A stretch of 64,000 bases of DNA, taken from positions 1,991,001 to 2,055,000 of the forward strand of contig JAXDDX010000041.1 in NCBI GenBank assembly GCA_034670405.1, given 5' to 3'. Source of the stretch: Hoplostethus atlanticus (taxonomy: Eukaryota > Chordata > Actinopteri > Trachichthyiformes > Trachichthyidae). Numbering within the stretch: the stretch's first letter is position 1; every line of letters begins with the position of its first letter. The position numbers were made by a program, and so were the translations under genes. The notes beneath the pieces were generated by a model, which was not told the origin of the DNA, did not search any database, and saw only the letters and a list, made by a program, of their open reading frames with translations. Of the stretch, positions 41,795-54,100 are shown piece after piece.

Positions 41795-43971
41795 AGGTCT
41801 GCATGATATAGATTCTTACACTGAATACTGTAATTGCCAATCTGCAGACACAGATTTTTTTGTTTTTCAGCCCTTGCAAAAATAAGCTGGTTCTTATGGA
41901 TTTACTCAGAAAGATGTTCCCCAACATGCAACTTGAATTGTAGGCCAAAGGATTCTGCACCGTGCCAGAATATATTGTTTAGGGGGACTGGTCTGGAGCA
42001 GATGTCCCTTTGATGAAAAAAAAAGCTGATTTGGAAATTGCAGTAGTGAGTATTTTTTCATTAATTGTGCAGATCTCGATGGAGAGCAGTTAAAGTGATG
42101 TAAGCTACACAGCGAAGCCGGCTACTTCACGCAGACCTATATCCTGACTCACCGGGATGGGAGTCAAGAAGGGTGGAGCGTTACATACTGCAGCTCAAAT
42201 AGTAGAGAGTAAAGGTCGACAGCGTGAAATAGGGAGAGTTTAGCCTGGGCACACATGATGAGCGATAGAGATTAAATTGAACAGAGGGAACAAGGCAAGA
42301 TTGATGTAGGTTGGAAGAAAGAGAGCGAGAGACACCGGGGGGGATCAAGATGCACTCCTGATTCCACTCTAGATTTCATAAAAACCCTTGACTAGTCCCT
42401 GTCAAGAAGCCCAAACCCGCAGGCATCTGTATTCAGCGCGCCACTTTGAGCCCGAAAGTCTGTCTTTACCCTTTTAAAGCCGACGTCTTGAGGGAATACA
42501 ATATTGACCGGCTCTAGCTCGGTGTGCTCCAAACACTCCTCTGTAGCATTTCGGTCCTACCTCCAGACACCATTGAGTTTCATTACGCTGCCACCTCCGC
42601 CTCTGGGGTAACCTTTAAGGTAGCGGACAAACTTTGAGCCTGGCTTTCCCCCCGTCCCCGGTGCAAAGCTGATCTGTGGGCAAACCTTTTTCTGAGGCTG
42701 CAGCTTTTCAAAGGGGACACCCAGTTGGTCTTTTTACAGGCTCATTAGACTGATTTGCTGGGAGCGATAAAGAAGGGGCTTTATCAGAGATGTGGGACAG
42801 CTCTCTAGGCAACAGTAAAGCCTTTTATCGGGACTTTTAAAAGATATTTAAGGAACACGTGTTGCTTTGAAACACCGGTAACCTTCAGACAAAAGACAGA
42901 TCGGATCATCTAAAACGATGTAAAAGAGATATAAATCAAGGTCGAATGTATCTGTTACCCTTACATTGAGCTCCCTATATATACTGGCTGTTTGTATAGC
43001 ATGCCACATATCAGACGTGCTCCTCCAATAGTTCCAATAACTTCAAATGGAGTTGTTACTCTACTGCAGAGCAAGCATATAGACGCACATCGATGCCACA
43101 TTCGTTACAAAGCACATCCTTTAACAGGCCAGATGCTGTTTACACTGCACACAAAAAAATTCCTTATGCTTTCTAGCATGTTTCACACACACACACCCGC
43201 ACACACACCATCAGGCAGAAGCTCCTTCTCATCACATCACACACATCCCGCTCACCCTCCAGAACCTCTTGGCCGTCTCCACCCTGGAGGGCTTCCGATG
43301 GAGGCTCAGCGGCGTTCCCAGTGAATGTTTGAACATCATCATGGAGGCTGGCTGCTGGTAGCTCTAGTTAGCTTCTTGCTGTCTTGCTTAGCTTTGGGAT
43401 GCTACAGCTGCTCTGCCAAGCACGCAAAGCAAGAAAAAGCGACTGGTCTGGTTTCGACTTCCCACCGGCCTCACCCATTTAATGAAGCAGCTGCCACACC
43501 CAGAGCCATTACCCGCTGTGTACTTCCCAGCAACCGGATGAAAACAAAAACAACCTCCAGCCCCTCTGTCTCCACGGCCCGCACATTAACGGGGGCCCCC
43601 CCTAATGGGGGCCGGAGACGGTCACGGCCGAGATTGGTTTTCACCGCCCCCCGCACCAGGGGACTCCTCATATTTGACTTATTTTATTTTATTTTTTTGA
43701 CCTGTTACAATTGTGTGTTATATTTGTTGTCCTTACAGCGACAGTGCGATTAGAGGGCTTAAGCTAATGAGTGAGAGTTTGGAGCTGCAGATGCTCAGGG
43801 AGCGATGGAGAGCGAACAGAGGTAATTCAACACCTCAACATGAGTGTGCCGCAGAGGGAACAATCACTGCTAAACTGTTTATTCAGCCATTAGAGCCACA
43901 GCATGGTGGGATGTACAGACAGGAAAGTGGCCGATTTCAGATCATAAGTCAGCTCTCTTGTGCATGTGGGC

Positions 43972-44002
<31 letters not shown>

Positions 44003-44759
44003 TGTAAGCGTTGCGCAGAACACCAGTACCTGTACAAAAGTACTGCAGTGCCAGAGTCTCTATGCCTATAGAGGTTTTTCCAGAAGTAGTACTTTATATA
44101 AATACACACCCGCAACACATATCATCAGCCTGGATAAAACGCACACTTACAAACAATATTTCACACAATCACAGACCTTTAAATGAAAATCATAGTCCAG
44201 AAGATTGAAAATAATCATATCCATCCTGCAATAGCAGGCAGGAAAACACAGTAGTAGTTTCAAAAACTCAATAGTTTAATAGTAGTTGTGCATGTTAGGC
44301 TATATCTTACCCTACAGTGAGGTAAATCCTTCACCCACGGACTAACTCAATGCAATCTTCTTTATATGTTAAGCACAACTAACTATTTAAGAGCTACACC
44401 TGTGGAATGAATGTGTGAATCAGAGGCAGTCAAGCCAGAGAGAAGAAACACTTCACTATCATCCTTTCTGCCTCTGATCACAGTGAAACGGTGTCTTCTT
44501 TGCTGGGTCACAGCCTATAGCAGATGTGGAGTATGTGATGGTGAGATACCAGAGCGCATGCAGCCGGCAGATCTCTTAAATTGCGTCGTCTGAGGAGGAG
44601 TGCTGTGCAGTAGGTGAAGCTACTCTTTAATTCATGTTGTGTACATATAACTGGGAAACGGCCTGTGGTCAACAAATAGACTGGACACGCCCACTTGTAC
44701 CACACGCCCTACACCTTTAGACCTGCGCCTTAGTAGTTTAAAACTGATTCTAAACTAGA
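40086..44759. repeat. dpp6 intron with GA (40925-40962), CA (41757-41793) and GT (43972-43999) tracts
   Basis: The three dinucleotide tracts are the clear features. The segment 42680-42880 is a candidate conserved element, with GATAAAG and TTTATCG-type motifs. A GC-rich inverted patch GGGGGCC...GGGGGCC lies at 43591-43612 inside a 142-codon frame (43325-43753) that I could not assign. Confidence 0.8.
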
Positions 44760-45060
44760 CAGTAAAGATGTGAAGATTAGTTAATAGGTGAGCAGCAGCA
44801 TTTTGGACCAATAGGAGCCGTAGAAGTTTATCTGAGGTAATGAAACAAATCATTGCAGCAGTCCAGGCGCGCCACCACAAAAGCATGAATAATTTTCTTT
44901 TGAGTCTGGGAACTACAGGGCAGCCTTGATTTTTGGCAATGATTCTCAGCTGGAAAAAGCATGATTGAAATAGCTTTTTTTTTTTGTATGCTGCTCTAAA
45001 TTCAAAGTGGGTGAAAAATAACGCCTAAATTCTTCGAGGTAGACTTAAACGTCGGATGCC
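44760..45060. repeat. Teleost dispersed repeat, class uncertain
   Basis: The order GCAGCAGCATTTTGGACCAA, GCAGCAGTCCAGGCGCG, CACAAAAGCATGAATAA and AAATAACGCCTAAATTCTTCG matches a familiar fish interspersed repeat by memory. Termini were not resolved. Confidence 0.5.
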
Positions 45061-47588
45061 GGTGGGACAAAGAGATTGCCGCATTTCCCTGGAAATATTT
45101 TCAGGGTCGACAATAAAGAAAGTTTCAGCTGTAGGTATCAGAGGTGTCCAAGTCATATTTGTGGTATGGTATTGTGATGACACTGCCACACTACCATTAT
45201 ATATATGTGTGTACAGTGTGTGTGTGTATTTGTGTATGTCCACACACACATATATGCACACACAAATATACACTCACTGCAAATGTAATGGCACCGATTG
45301 CCCTTTACCCTTTTGCGCTCCGACATCCATTCATGTATATTGAGACAAGACATACATCCAGCACGCACAATTACTCTGAGCAGAAACTGGATCACAGCAA
45401 TTGCAACCTTGTCAGGAAACCGATCTCTCGCAGTGGCCGAGCCAAAAAAAAAAAACAGATTTTTTTTTTTTTTAATCTCCAAGGCAATCACCCTGCAGAA
45501 GCCCACATACATACACGATGAGACGGAAATGGTGTGTGTGTGTGTGTGTACGTGCGTGTGTGTGGGTGTGTGCATGTGCACAATATTTGCCCACTTGGGA
45601 ACTACTTGATGATAGTTAATAATGCAATCCCACGCATTCCCTTACACCAACCTGATTTTGCAGCAGCTGCCCACACATGGACACACACACTTAAACCTCT
45701 ATCTTTTATCGCCAAAGCTTAAATGGCCAATTTTGGAGGGCCTGATTCACAGTAAATCTCACGCAACCTGAGTCAGTGGTTTCAAAGTTGATTTTTTTTT
45801 TTTTTTCGTAGGAGGAACTCAATAGTCTGTTGCTTCCGATTCCTATTCCAGTAACATGAAGGAAGGATTACAAATGGAGACGAAAAATGTGGTCTTGGTA
45901 AATGAACTGAAAAACAGGCAAATATATATGAAATATCTGAAATAATCTACAAAAAAACATAGTGAAGTGAAACGCACATTTTACAGGATGGAGTGAAGGT
46001 GTTGCTCTTAGAATACTGGTGGATTTCAGATGCATTTCACTACAGCTTAATGTTATATTAAGCTATAGTGATAGCCATCTTTCTGTGCTATAGCTAGCAA
46101 AAATGTGCACAGTGCATTGAACGAGGAAGGCATTCCAACAGCATTCCTACTTCACACCATGGCTGAAATGTGTTGCAGTTGCTTTTAACATGTTCTTCTT
46201 CTGAACTAGCATGAAATAAAAAGGCTTTTAAAATGTCTGCTTTTCGTTTGCCTTGAAAAAAAAAAAAGAGCACCAACAAATGCCTCCACCACACCAAAAC
46301 CCAATAGAAGCCACTCTTCTCTTCTTTCACATACAGGACCATTATTGTATTTATTAGTAGTACATTACTCAGACTGCGTCCAACCGCTGTCACAGACCCA
46401 TCCTAAGCCTTCACTGGTCAGTGCAAAGCTGACGAACAGTGACAGGTAAACCCGTACTGGCTGCATTCTGAGGCCGGTATAACCCGACAGCCCCTGAAAT
46501 AGTTTACTAATGGATCACATGGACCAAAAGACAAACTGCAGCAGGAGGGGGAAGGCTGCTACCTGTCTGTTTGACAAGAGAGAAAGAAATAGAGATAGGG
46601 GGCATAGTGAGAGAGAGAGGGGAGACAGAGAGAGAGAGAGAGGGAGGGGCAGAGTGAGAGAGGGGAAAAGGAGAAAGACAGAGAGAGGCAAAGGGAATGG
46701 GAAACCATGGGGGGGACAGTGACACTTCTGAAAGACTCTGAGACAGTTTGGAGAAATGGTCCAGTGAGCACTCAGCCTGGTGGCCTGTGGGGAGAAAAAT
46801 CCACCGGGATGGAGAGGGAGCGGGCGGGGGTGTATTTCCCCCCTGCCCTGACAGACAGATAGAAGCATATTGACGCATCTGAGGTATTACCACCGCGGTA
46901 AGCACAGCCAGCGCTCGGCAAGTGTCATTAACGTCTCGTCTCCGCTTATTTATTTCTTGTCAGATCAGGAGGTGACTTGGGAACTGCATTCTCAAGGCCA
47001 CACACACACACACTGATTCAAAGTGTGTGTGACTTGCGTGTATGGGAGAGTGAGAGAGAGGTGTGTGTGTGTGTGCGTGTGTGTGTGTTTGTGTGTGCAT
47101 CTGAGTGTGTTTCAAGCCCATGCTGCGGTGGTTGCAGATTGTGCTGACACAAGCCCGAAAAAAAGCCCCATCGCAAAGGGAGGGTCAGCAGTGCAACGAT
47201 CTAACTCCGAACAGAAGTTGTGCAAAAAGCTCATTTACAAATCCTCCTCCCTCGGCGCCTACCATAGAGATAGCTATAGTATACCCAGTTAATGACTGTC
47301 TCATTTGTGGGGCTGAAACCCTCTGAGGTAAAGGGATTTTTCAAATCTAATTCAAAGCTAATTCGACCCCCGTGAAATATTCCTTGAAGCGGTGATATTT
47401 TCTGGTTAAAGCTGCACATGGCGAGATATGTCATGTAAAAATACACCCATCTTATCAGTCTACATCACACAGTATATGGCCGCGACAGAGAAGAGCGTCC
47501 CCATCCTTAATTGCTGTATTTGCCCAAATGAAGGAAGTGATGAATTGAAACTTTAGAGCAGAATACTAAACAGCGAGCGAGTGATCCG

Positions 47589-47645
<57 letters not shown>

Positions 47646-47862
47646 CACACACACACACACACAGCCTCCACCCCTACCAGCTGCTGACATGAAGAAATTC
47701 AGGTCCGGAGTGCAGAGTTGACATCGCGTTACGTTATGATTTCTGGCTAATGAAGTCCAACTTTCACAAATTCCATTTTATTTTAGTTTCTCCCGCTGCC
47801 ACTGTGCGGTTGCCTAGTGCAGCTGTAACAGTACAGATATATATATATATACACACACACAT
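45061..47862. repeat. dpp6 intron with several GT, GA and CA tracts
   Basis: GT at about 45531-45549, poly-T near 45462 and 45791, GA-rich at about 46601-46690, GT at 47061-47098, a CA tract at 47590-47663 with a short break near 47643, and (AT)n then (AC)n at about 47837-47860. Frames in these regions are simple-repeat artefacts. No exon was recognised. Confidence 0.85.
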
Positions 47863-48199
47863 TGACCGGCCACTTTATTAGGTACACCTATCTAGTACCG
47901 GGTACGACCCCCTTTTGCCTCCGGGACAGCCTGAATTCTTCGTGGCGTGGATTCAACAAGGTGCCCTTCTGCACACCACTATTGTTATTGGAGCATCTGT
48001 GGCCTTTCTGTTACTTGAAGTCTTCCCATTCTCCTCTGACCTCTCTCACTGGATGTTTTTATGTCTATCCACCATTCTCTGTAAACTCTGTAGTGGTTTC
48101 TGAGATGCTGGAACCGCCATTTCTGGCACCGATGGTCCAGACGGACCACGGTCAAGGTCGCTTAGATCACGCATCTTGCCCATTCTAGTGTTTGCTCAA
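47863..48199 (-). mobile_element. Internally deleted Tc1-like DNA transposon
   Basis: It begins with the fish Tc1-like terminus TGACCGGCCACTTTATTAGG and GTACACC. It continues with the antisense of the transposase C-terminus (AATTCTTCGTGGCGTGGATT, CAACAAGGTGC), then jumps to the antisense N-terminus. From 48183 the minus strand encodes MGKMRDLSDLDRG, typical of this transposase's start, and the interior retains helix-turn-helix-region sequence (CATTCTCCTCTGACC, CCATTCTCTGTAAAC). The catalytic middle and the right terminus are missing. Confidence 0.9.
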
Positions 48200-49831
48200 A
48201 CAAAAAACGAAACCACTTCACCGTGTCTGCATGCAAGCTTGTTGTCATCTCAAGATGGAATCAAAGGTCTTGACTCGGGTCCCTTGGTCTTTATACATCA
48301 AGTGTACAACGCTACATCTTGAGCTATGCCCCGTTTTTCAAAGACTTCATCCATGCAACATCCAAGTCTCCAAGTCCTTTTTCCAGGCAGATCTGTTCAA
48401 AGCACATACATCTCTCACAAGCCATACAAAAGCAATATTCTCGGTTGAAAATAAATAAGACCATTTTTTTTCCACTCCCTTCAGTTCACATCTGAGAGTA
48501 ATTCTTCACACGCGGCGAGGCGCATTCACAGCGAGCCCAGTCGTGGCCTGAAAGCCGTGTGAATTCAAAACAAGTGAAAGAGTGGAAGTCATTAGATAGG
48601 CGGTTATGTACCAGGACTCACAATACGTGTCCTTCCACTCTATGTGGCGTGTGCACGCGAAAGACCTGAGTATGTGATTCGGTGTATCATCTTCATCGCG
48701 GGGCAAAGGTCTTTGTATGTGTAAACAAAGAAACAACTAGTCGTGAGGTGTTGTACTAATGGTTGTTCCAGAGGTAGCGAACACCCAGAGTGATGAAGGA
48801 TGGAAAAATCTATTTGTGATAAGAGGCCATATAAGATCTTGATCTATCACCAGGGCAACTGTGACAATAATACAGCGTTGCATTGTTTTGCTGTAGAGGT
48901 GGCGGTGCATGTGTCTGCACAGGCCCCTCTTAACTAAACTTAGGTTAACTAAACTTACATCACTGGTCCAATGTTGCCAAAACTCGGAGGGATGATGCAT
49001 CTTGTTACCGATTGGCCGAAGGGGCACTTGCATCATTCACGGGGGATGACATGTTTACTTTACATTTGGCTGTCAGGCGTTCTATTCAATGCAAGTCAGT
49101 TCAGCCGAAATAAAAAAAGACATGTAGCTTTGACTATACAGCCAAAGACCCGAGCCTGGGTCTGGCACGAGAGACAAGGATAGCCGGTGTAATGTTCCGC
49201 TTCAGCGGGCCGACGCCATTTCCCAAGACACCGGGTCAAAAAGGCGAGCAACGGCGAAGAAGAAGAAAAAAAAAAGGAAATAAGACCAGAGGAGCAAAGG
49301 GATGGCTGGAAGGCGGGTGAAGGAGAAGGAATACAGTTTTATTCAGAGGCTCTCAACAGGTCATTGGGAAAGGAAAGTGATTCAGCTGAATGGTGGATAC
49401 AATCAAGAATATTGGATAAAAGGATAAATACGGATCGGCCTACACAAGATGCACCATTTGCTAACACTGTCTTATGTTGGTAGGAGCTATCACACCGGCG
49501 TGATTTCTATGGTTCATTCATAAAACTCTGACTTGAATGATTGTACGTTCTTTTCAAACTCAAATGGTCACGTACCTCCAGGGACGTCGGCTCACTAGCA
49601 GCACGTCTGAACAACCAAGACACACAAAGCGCAATCAGAAACATTTGCTGCTTCTTTTTTTCTTTTTAAAAAAGGCACGCAGGGCACCGAATGAAGAGGA
49701 GGAGAGGAGTCTAATTTAGATGTTCATGATGTGTAATTGCTAAGTCACGTCTCTGTTAGACAACAGAGGAGAGGTGCAAAGCTGAGAGGAGTAATTGCGA
49801 TGAATGTAGCAAGTGGGGAGTCAGGAGGGAA

Positions 49832-49890
<59 letters not shown>

Positions 49891-51065
49891 AGGGGGGGAA
49901 TCTATGCAACAGCAAAATGCATTACCATCGTTTATCATTAAGAAAATACAAAGAGAGGGAAAGATAAAAATAGAATAAAACAAGAAATATGCTGATACAA
50001 ACAAAAGCGAGGGAGGGAGTTTAACGGAGCTTTGGGCAAGTCAAATAGTGGGGAAAGAATTGTTTGCCAACATACTAGGAAGGATAAGATGCACTGCGGA
50101 TAATACAGCGCTGCAGAGATGGGATGTGCCAATTAAAGTTTAAAATCAATGTCTTTTTCTTAGGTGACGCCGTCAGTTTTACGCCGTCTCGTGAAAACGC
50201 GAGGTTTTTACGTGCTCTGCCGATTACTGTGCTTGTACAAATAATGTGCAGTCAATTTCTAGTGTGTGTGTGTGTGTGTGTGTACTGTATATAACGCGCG
50301 TGCACACATTTCCCCCCCTCCGCAAGCACACCGTGTCCTCGGCAGTGACGGTAACAATCTTTTCCTGTGTGTATATGACATGAACACGTTGTTACTTCAG
50401 AGGCTGCACATTAATAATGCACCATCACACTTTGCTCCATCACAGCTGAATACAGAACTGCCATGTTCCACTCCAAGCGATCCAGCAATCAGAGACACAT
50501 CCTATACTATTCCTAACCCGCCTCTGAAATGAGGAGGAACACCGAGAGCCCTTTCCCTCCCCCCCCCCCTATTTCCACATCAAAGAACAGATGTCAGATG
50601 CCCCTTGAGATTTCTGCGTTTAAGGGGGCGGGGCTGTTAAGAGCGTCTCACCTGGCAGAACGAGTCAACCTAAAAAGCAAAGTTTGGAAGAGAGAGAGAG
50701 CACCTCCCGAAAAACAGAAACCAAAAAAAAAGTGTCTTTGTTCTCTGAGAGGTGCAGAAAATAACTGCACCGAGACATTTTGTCTTCAAATCGAGAAATA
50801 AACAAGCCGGCTTCGTGTGATGTGGAACGCAGTATCTGTTCTTGTTCTCTATCGTGTCCTGCTAGGAAACTCTGCCCTCTATAGTTTCTTTTGTGGAACA
50901 CTGGGCAATGCACTCGGTACCATTAACATCATTATCCAATACAGTATGGATGATACTATATCCCCCACACAGCCAAACTACTATACATTCTGCCTACACA
51001 TGAATACAATCTCAGTCACTATCCCCTATAGTCTGAAGACAGGATGCTCTGCTACAACATGTTGG
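48200..51065. repeat. dpp6 intron with GT tracts at 49834-49888 and about 50262-50283
   Basis: Apart from the two GT tracts there is an A-rich patch at about 49264-49276 and a C-run at about 50561-50570. No exon or transposon was recognised. Confidence 0.8.
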
Positions 51066-51165
51066 AAAGGAAAAAAATCCACCCTCAGATACAAACGATA
51101 TGTATCATCAATCTGTGATGTTCGCAATAAAGTGACATCATTTACTTTTTTGTTGTACCCGCTTT
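51066..51165. mobile_element. End fragment of the AAGGAAAAATCCA MITE family
   Basis: AAAGGAAAAAAATCCACCCT followed by CAGATAC matches the inverted right end of the element at 3050-3668, with further patchy similarity (CATCAATCTGTGATG versus CTTCAATTTGTGATG). The opposite terminus was not found. Confidence 0.55.
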
Positions 51166-54100
51166 CTGTCAACGTGCCTCGTCGTCTACTTCTGCTTCAC
51201 TTCCCCCCAGTAAACAGGAACGGACTTGTTGCTTTCAGGACATGCAGGCGGAGATAGCGATTAACTTTGTATTAACTTTAATGGGCATGGACATATATAT
51301 ATATAAACATGGGCATGGTGTTGATATTTACACTCAGAGTTGAATTAACACTGATTTCGCTGTGCATTCTGGTCTGACGAGGATGCTGTCGGTGGAGAAC
51401 GTCGTGTAAAGCGGTGCAGAAAGGCGCCCTTGCTCTGACGTGACGTTGTGTACTCAACATTTGGCCGGGGATCCACTTTAATAAGACAAGAAAGCACCAC
51501 CTCAGCAACAAAAACATCCCAGAAATGTAAAGTATATTGTCAAAAGCTGTTTTTTTAAGCCAATTAAAGCATTTTAGAAGACGAAGAAGTGAATCAAACC
51601 TCTAACCCTGCCCGCGTCACAGCCATGTTGACCCTTTGACCACAAGGCAGGGAATCAGGTGGTGGCGTTTCCTCCCTCATGCCTCTTCTGTGACCCTACT
51701 GACTGGGCAACCTGGATCTCACCCCTACCCTCATCTACTATAAACACTACTCATCTTTTATTATATTATATATCATTCAATTATCCGGCTCTGGTTTTGA
51801 TCAAGTACAGGCTCAGACTTCTATGTAGGCCCCCATTTTCCCCTTCAAGGCAGAGGCTTTATCTTATCTGTCGCTGTCCCTTCCTTCCTCCCTCCCTCTG
51901 CCTCTATACTTTCCTTTCATCATCCCTCATCCCTACATCATTGATTTAACCTCACTCTGTATAACTGGCCTTCGGTCCCTATAGACCCAGCTTGCCAGAG
52001 AGCCATCTTTCAGGCCTCCTCCTCTCCCCCCCTGGCACCTTAGAAAATGATGTGCCTCACTCTGAGACAGGAGCAGGACAGCCTCTAGTGGCGCAACGGG
52101 GTCACTTCAAGTAAAGCTATACGTCTTCTCAAACCACAATAATTGGGTAACACAGTGCTATGCTGCAGCTTTGAGATAATGGGAGACGCCAGCCATCCCA
52201 TAAGAACATGTAACATTCAAAATGCAAGTGAAACATTAAGTTTTGACACTTGCAGGCATTTGTGCATTCAGATAACATCATTTATGATAGCATGGGAGAA
52301 GTTGAGATTCTTGAAAGTGGTATGACATGCCACATCTCAAAATACTGCATTTAAAGTCTATTTTGGTTCCCCAAAAACTGAAAATACTTAACAGATGGGC
52401 TTTGATTCGCAGGAATAAAACTTAAAAGGAGTATTCACTGTCAAACCTGATGAAAGAGACGGCTGTATCAATCGCATTAAAAAAAAAAAAAAAAAGAAAG
52501 GCAACATCTGAAGAATGAATCAAACCTGCACAAGTAAACACGCTAGTCTAAATTTAGGCTCTGGAACTTTGCAATCTCACAAAATCTCTGATATATCTCT
52601 GACTTGAATCCTACGGGGAGATTTTTTAGCAGAAGCTGAGCCAGATTAATACCAGAATATGGGAATCAAAGCACGATCCAAAGCGCATTAAAAGTCATCT
52701 TCATGTTAAGATGCCGTTGATGGCCCAACACCGGCGCACGTGTTTCATGTAAAAACACACGGGTGTTGTTTACCAGCAGGAACGGTTGAGAGTTATTTGC
52801 CTCTCTGCCGTTTCCTCCCTAATCTCAGGAATACTGCGTCCAGTCATAAATAATGACTAAATCAGCACTCCAGTCCTCTGACCTGTAAAAGTGAAATGCT
52901 GCACAGCTCTTAAGGTCTGTGTGTGTGTGTGTGTGTGTGTGTGGGTGTGGGTGTGTGTGTGTCAGAGAGATGAATGGGGGGGAAGAGTGCTGCTCCAATA
53001 GGAGAGCTCTGCTTGAAACCCAGTGGAGGAGCATTTTTTGGTGACTCAACCCCTTGCGTCCCCGTCCCGTCCTCCCCGTCCTCCTCTTGCCTGCTCGCTC
53101 TCTCTCCCCGCGGTTGGAAATGACTTGTGAAGAGGCCGGATATGAATTCATTTTACGCAGAGATGAAGTTATTAATGCCCGCCATCTGTTATCGTCAGCT
53201 AGCTGCCAGACACAAAAAAAAGAGGAATGCAGCACCAGCTGGGGGAGCTGCAGACGTCAAAACACCGAGATACGGGGATGACACCTTGGTACTGATGGAT
53301 AGCCTTGTCCTGGATTAGCTGTAGCTGTAGCTTTCCATTTACTGCACATTTATTTCTCCATTTCTGCAAATCACAGGTTGCAAGAGATACGGCGAGATTC
53401 TAACAGAGCGCAGAACAAGCACGTGGTTAAATGGTCGGACTGTAAAGTAACGGTGGTACATGTTCTGAACTGCCATTCTATGACGAATCCATTCAGCGTT
53501 GCAGGATTATCGCATGTTGCTACCCCCCCCTTCTGTGCACATTTAATCACTGAGATGGACTAGAGATTTAAAGAGAGAGTCACTATGAGGAATATTTTGG
53601 CACGGATGCTGGCATAAGGAAATCGAAGCTGCAGTTTGTGACTGGTCTTCGATGTATGTATGTGTCGATGTATGAGAAGAAACCTTGAAATCATTACAAA
53701 ACGTTCTATTTCTGTACTTGTTGGCTATACATTATAGATGTATCCATATAGTAACTTTGACACGAACACATTATTGTCAACTCCCGCCTGTGTTCCGTCG
53801 GATCACGTGACCTCCTTCGGGCAGCTGTAATTGGTCCGAAGCTGTTTTTTCCCCCCCTTAATGTGCATTTGATTTGGTTAGCAAGAGCTTCCTGATGATA
53901 AATAAACCATACCGCTGTTTCACACCTCACTGGCCGCATAATTCATCGCTGGGGAAAATGGTGCACATGCGAGCGCGTCACATTCGATCTACACGAAAAG
54001 TGTTTGAGGACTTGTTGATGAGCGGGAAATTAGCTAGATGGGGAAAAACAGAGCCGGAGGTCAAAGGGGCATGTTACTGAAGATTTAGACTAGGATGGCA

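Noticed and set aside
43325..43753. 142-codon plus frame with a hydrophobic N-terminal segment
   Set aside because: No family resemblance, a low-complexity C-terminal part, no splice context, and antisense to dpp6 within an intron.
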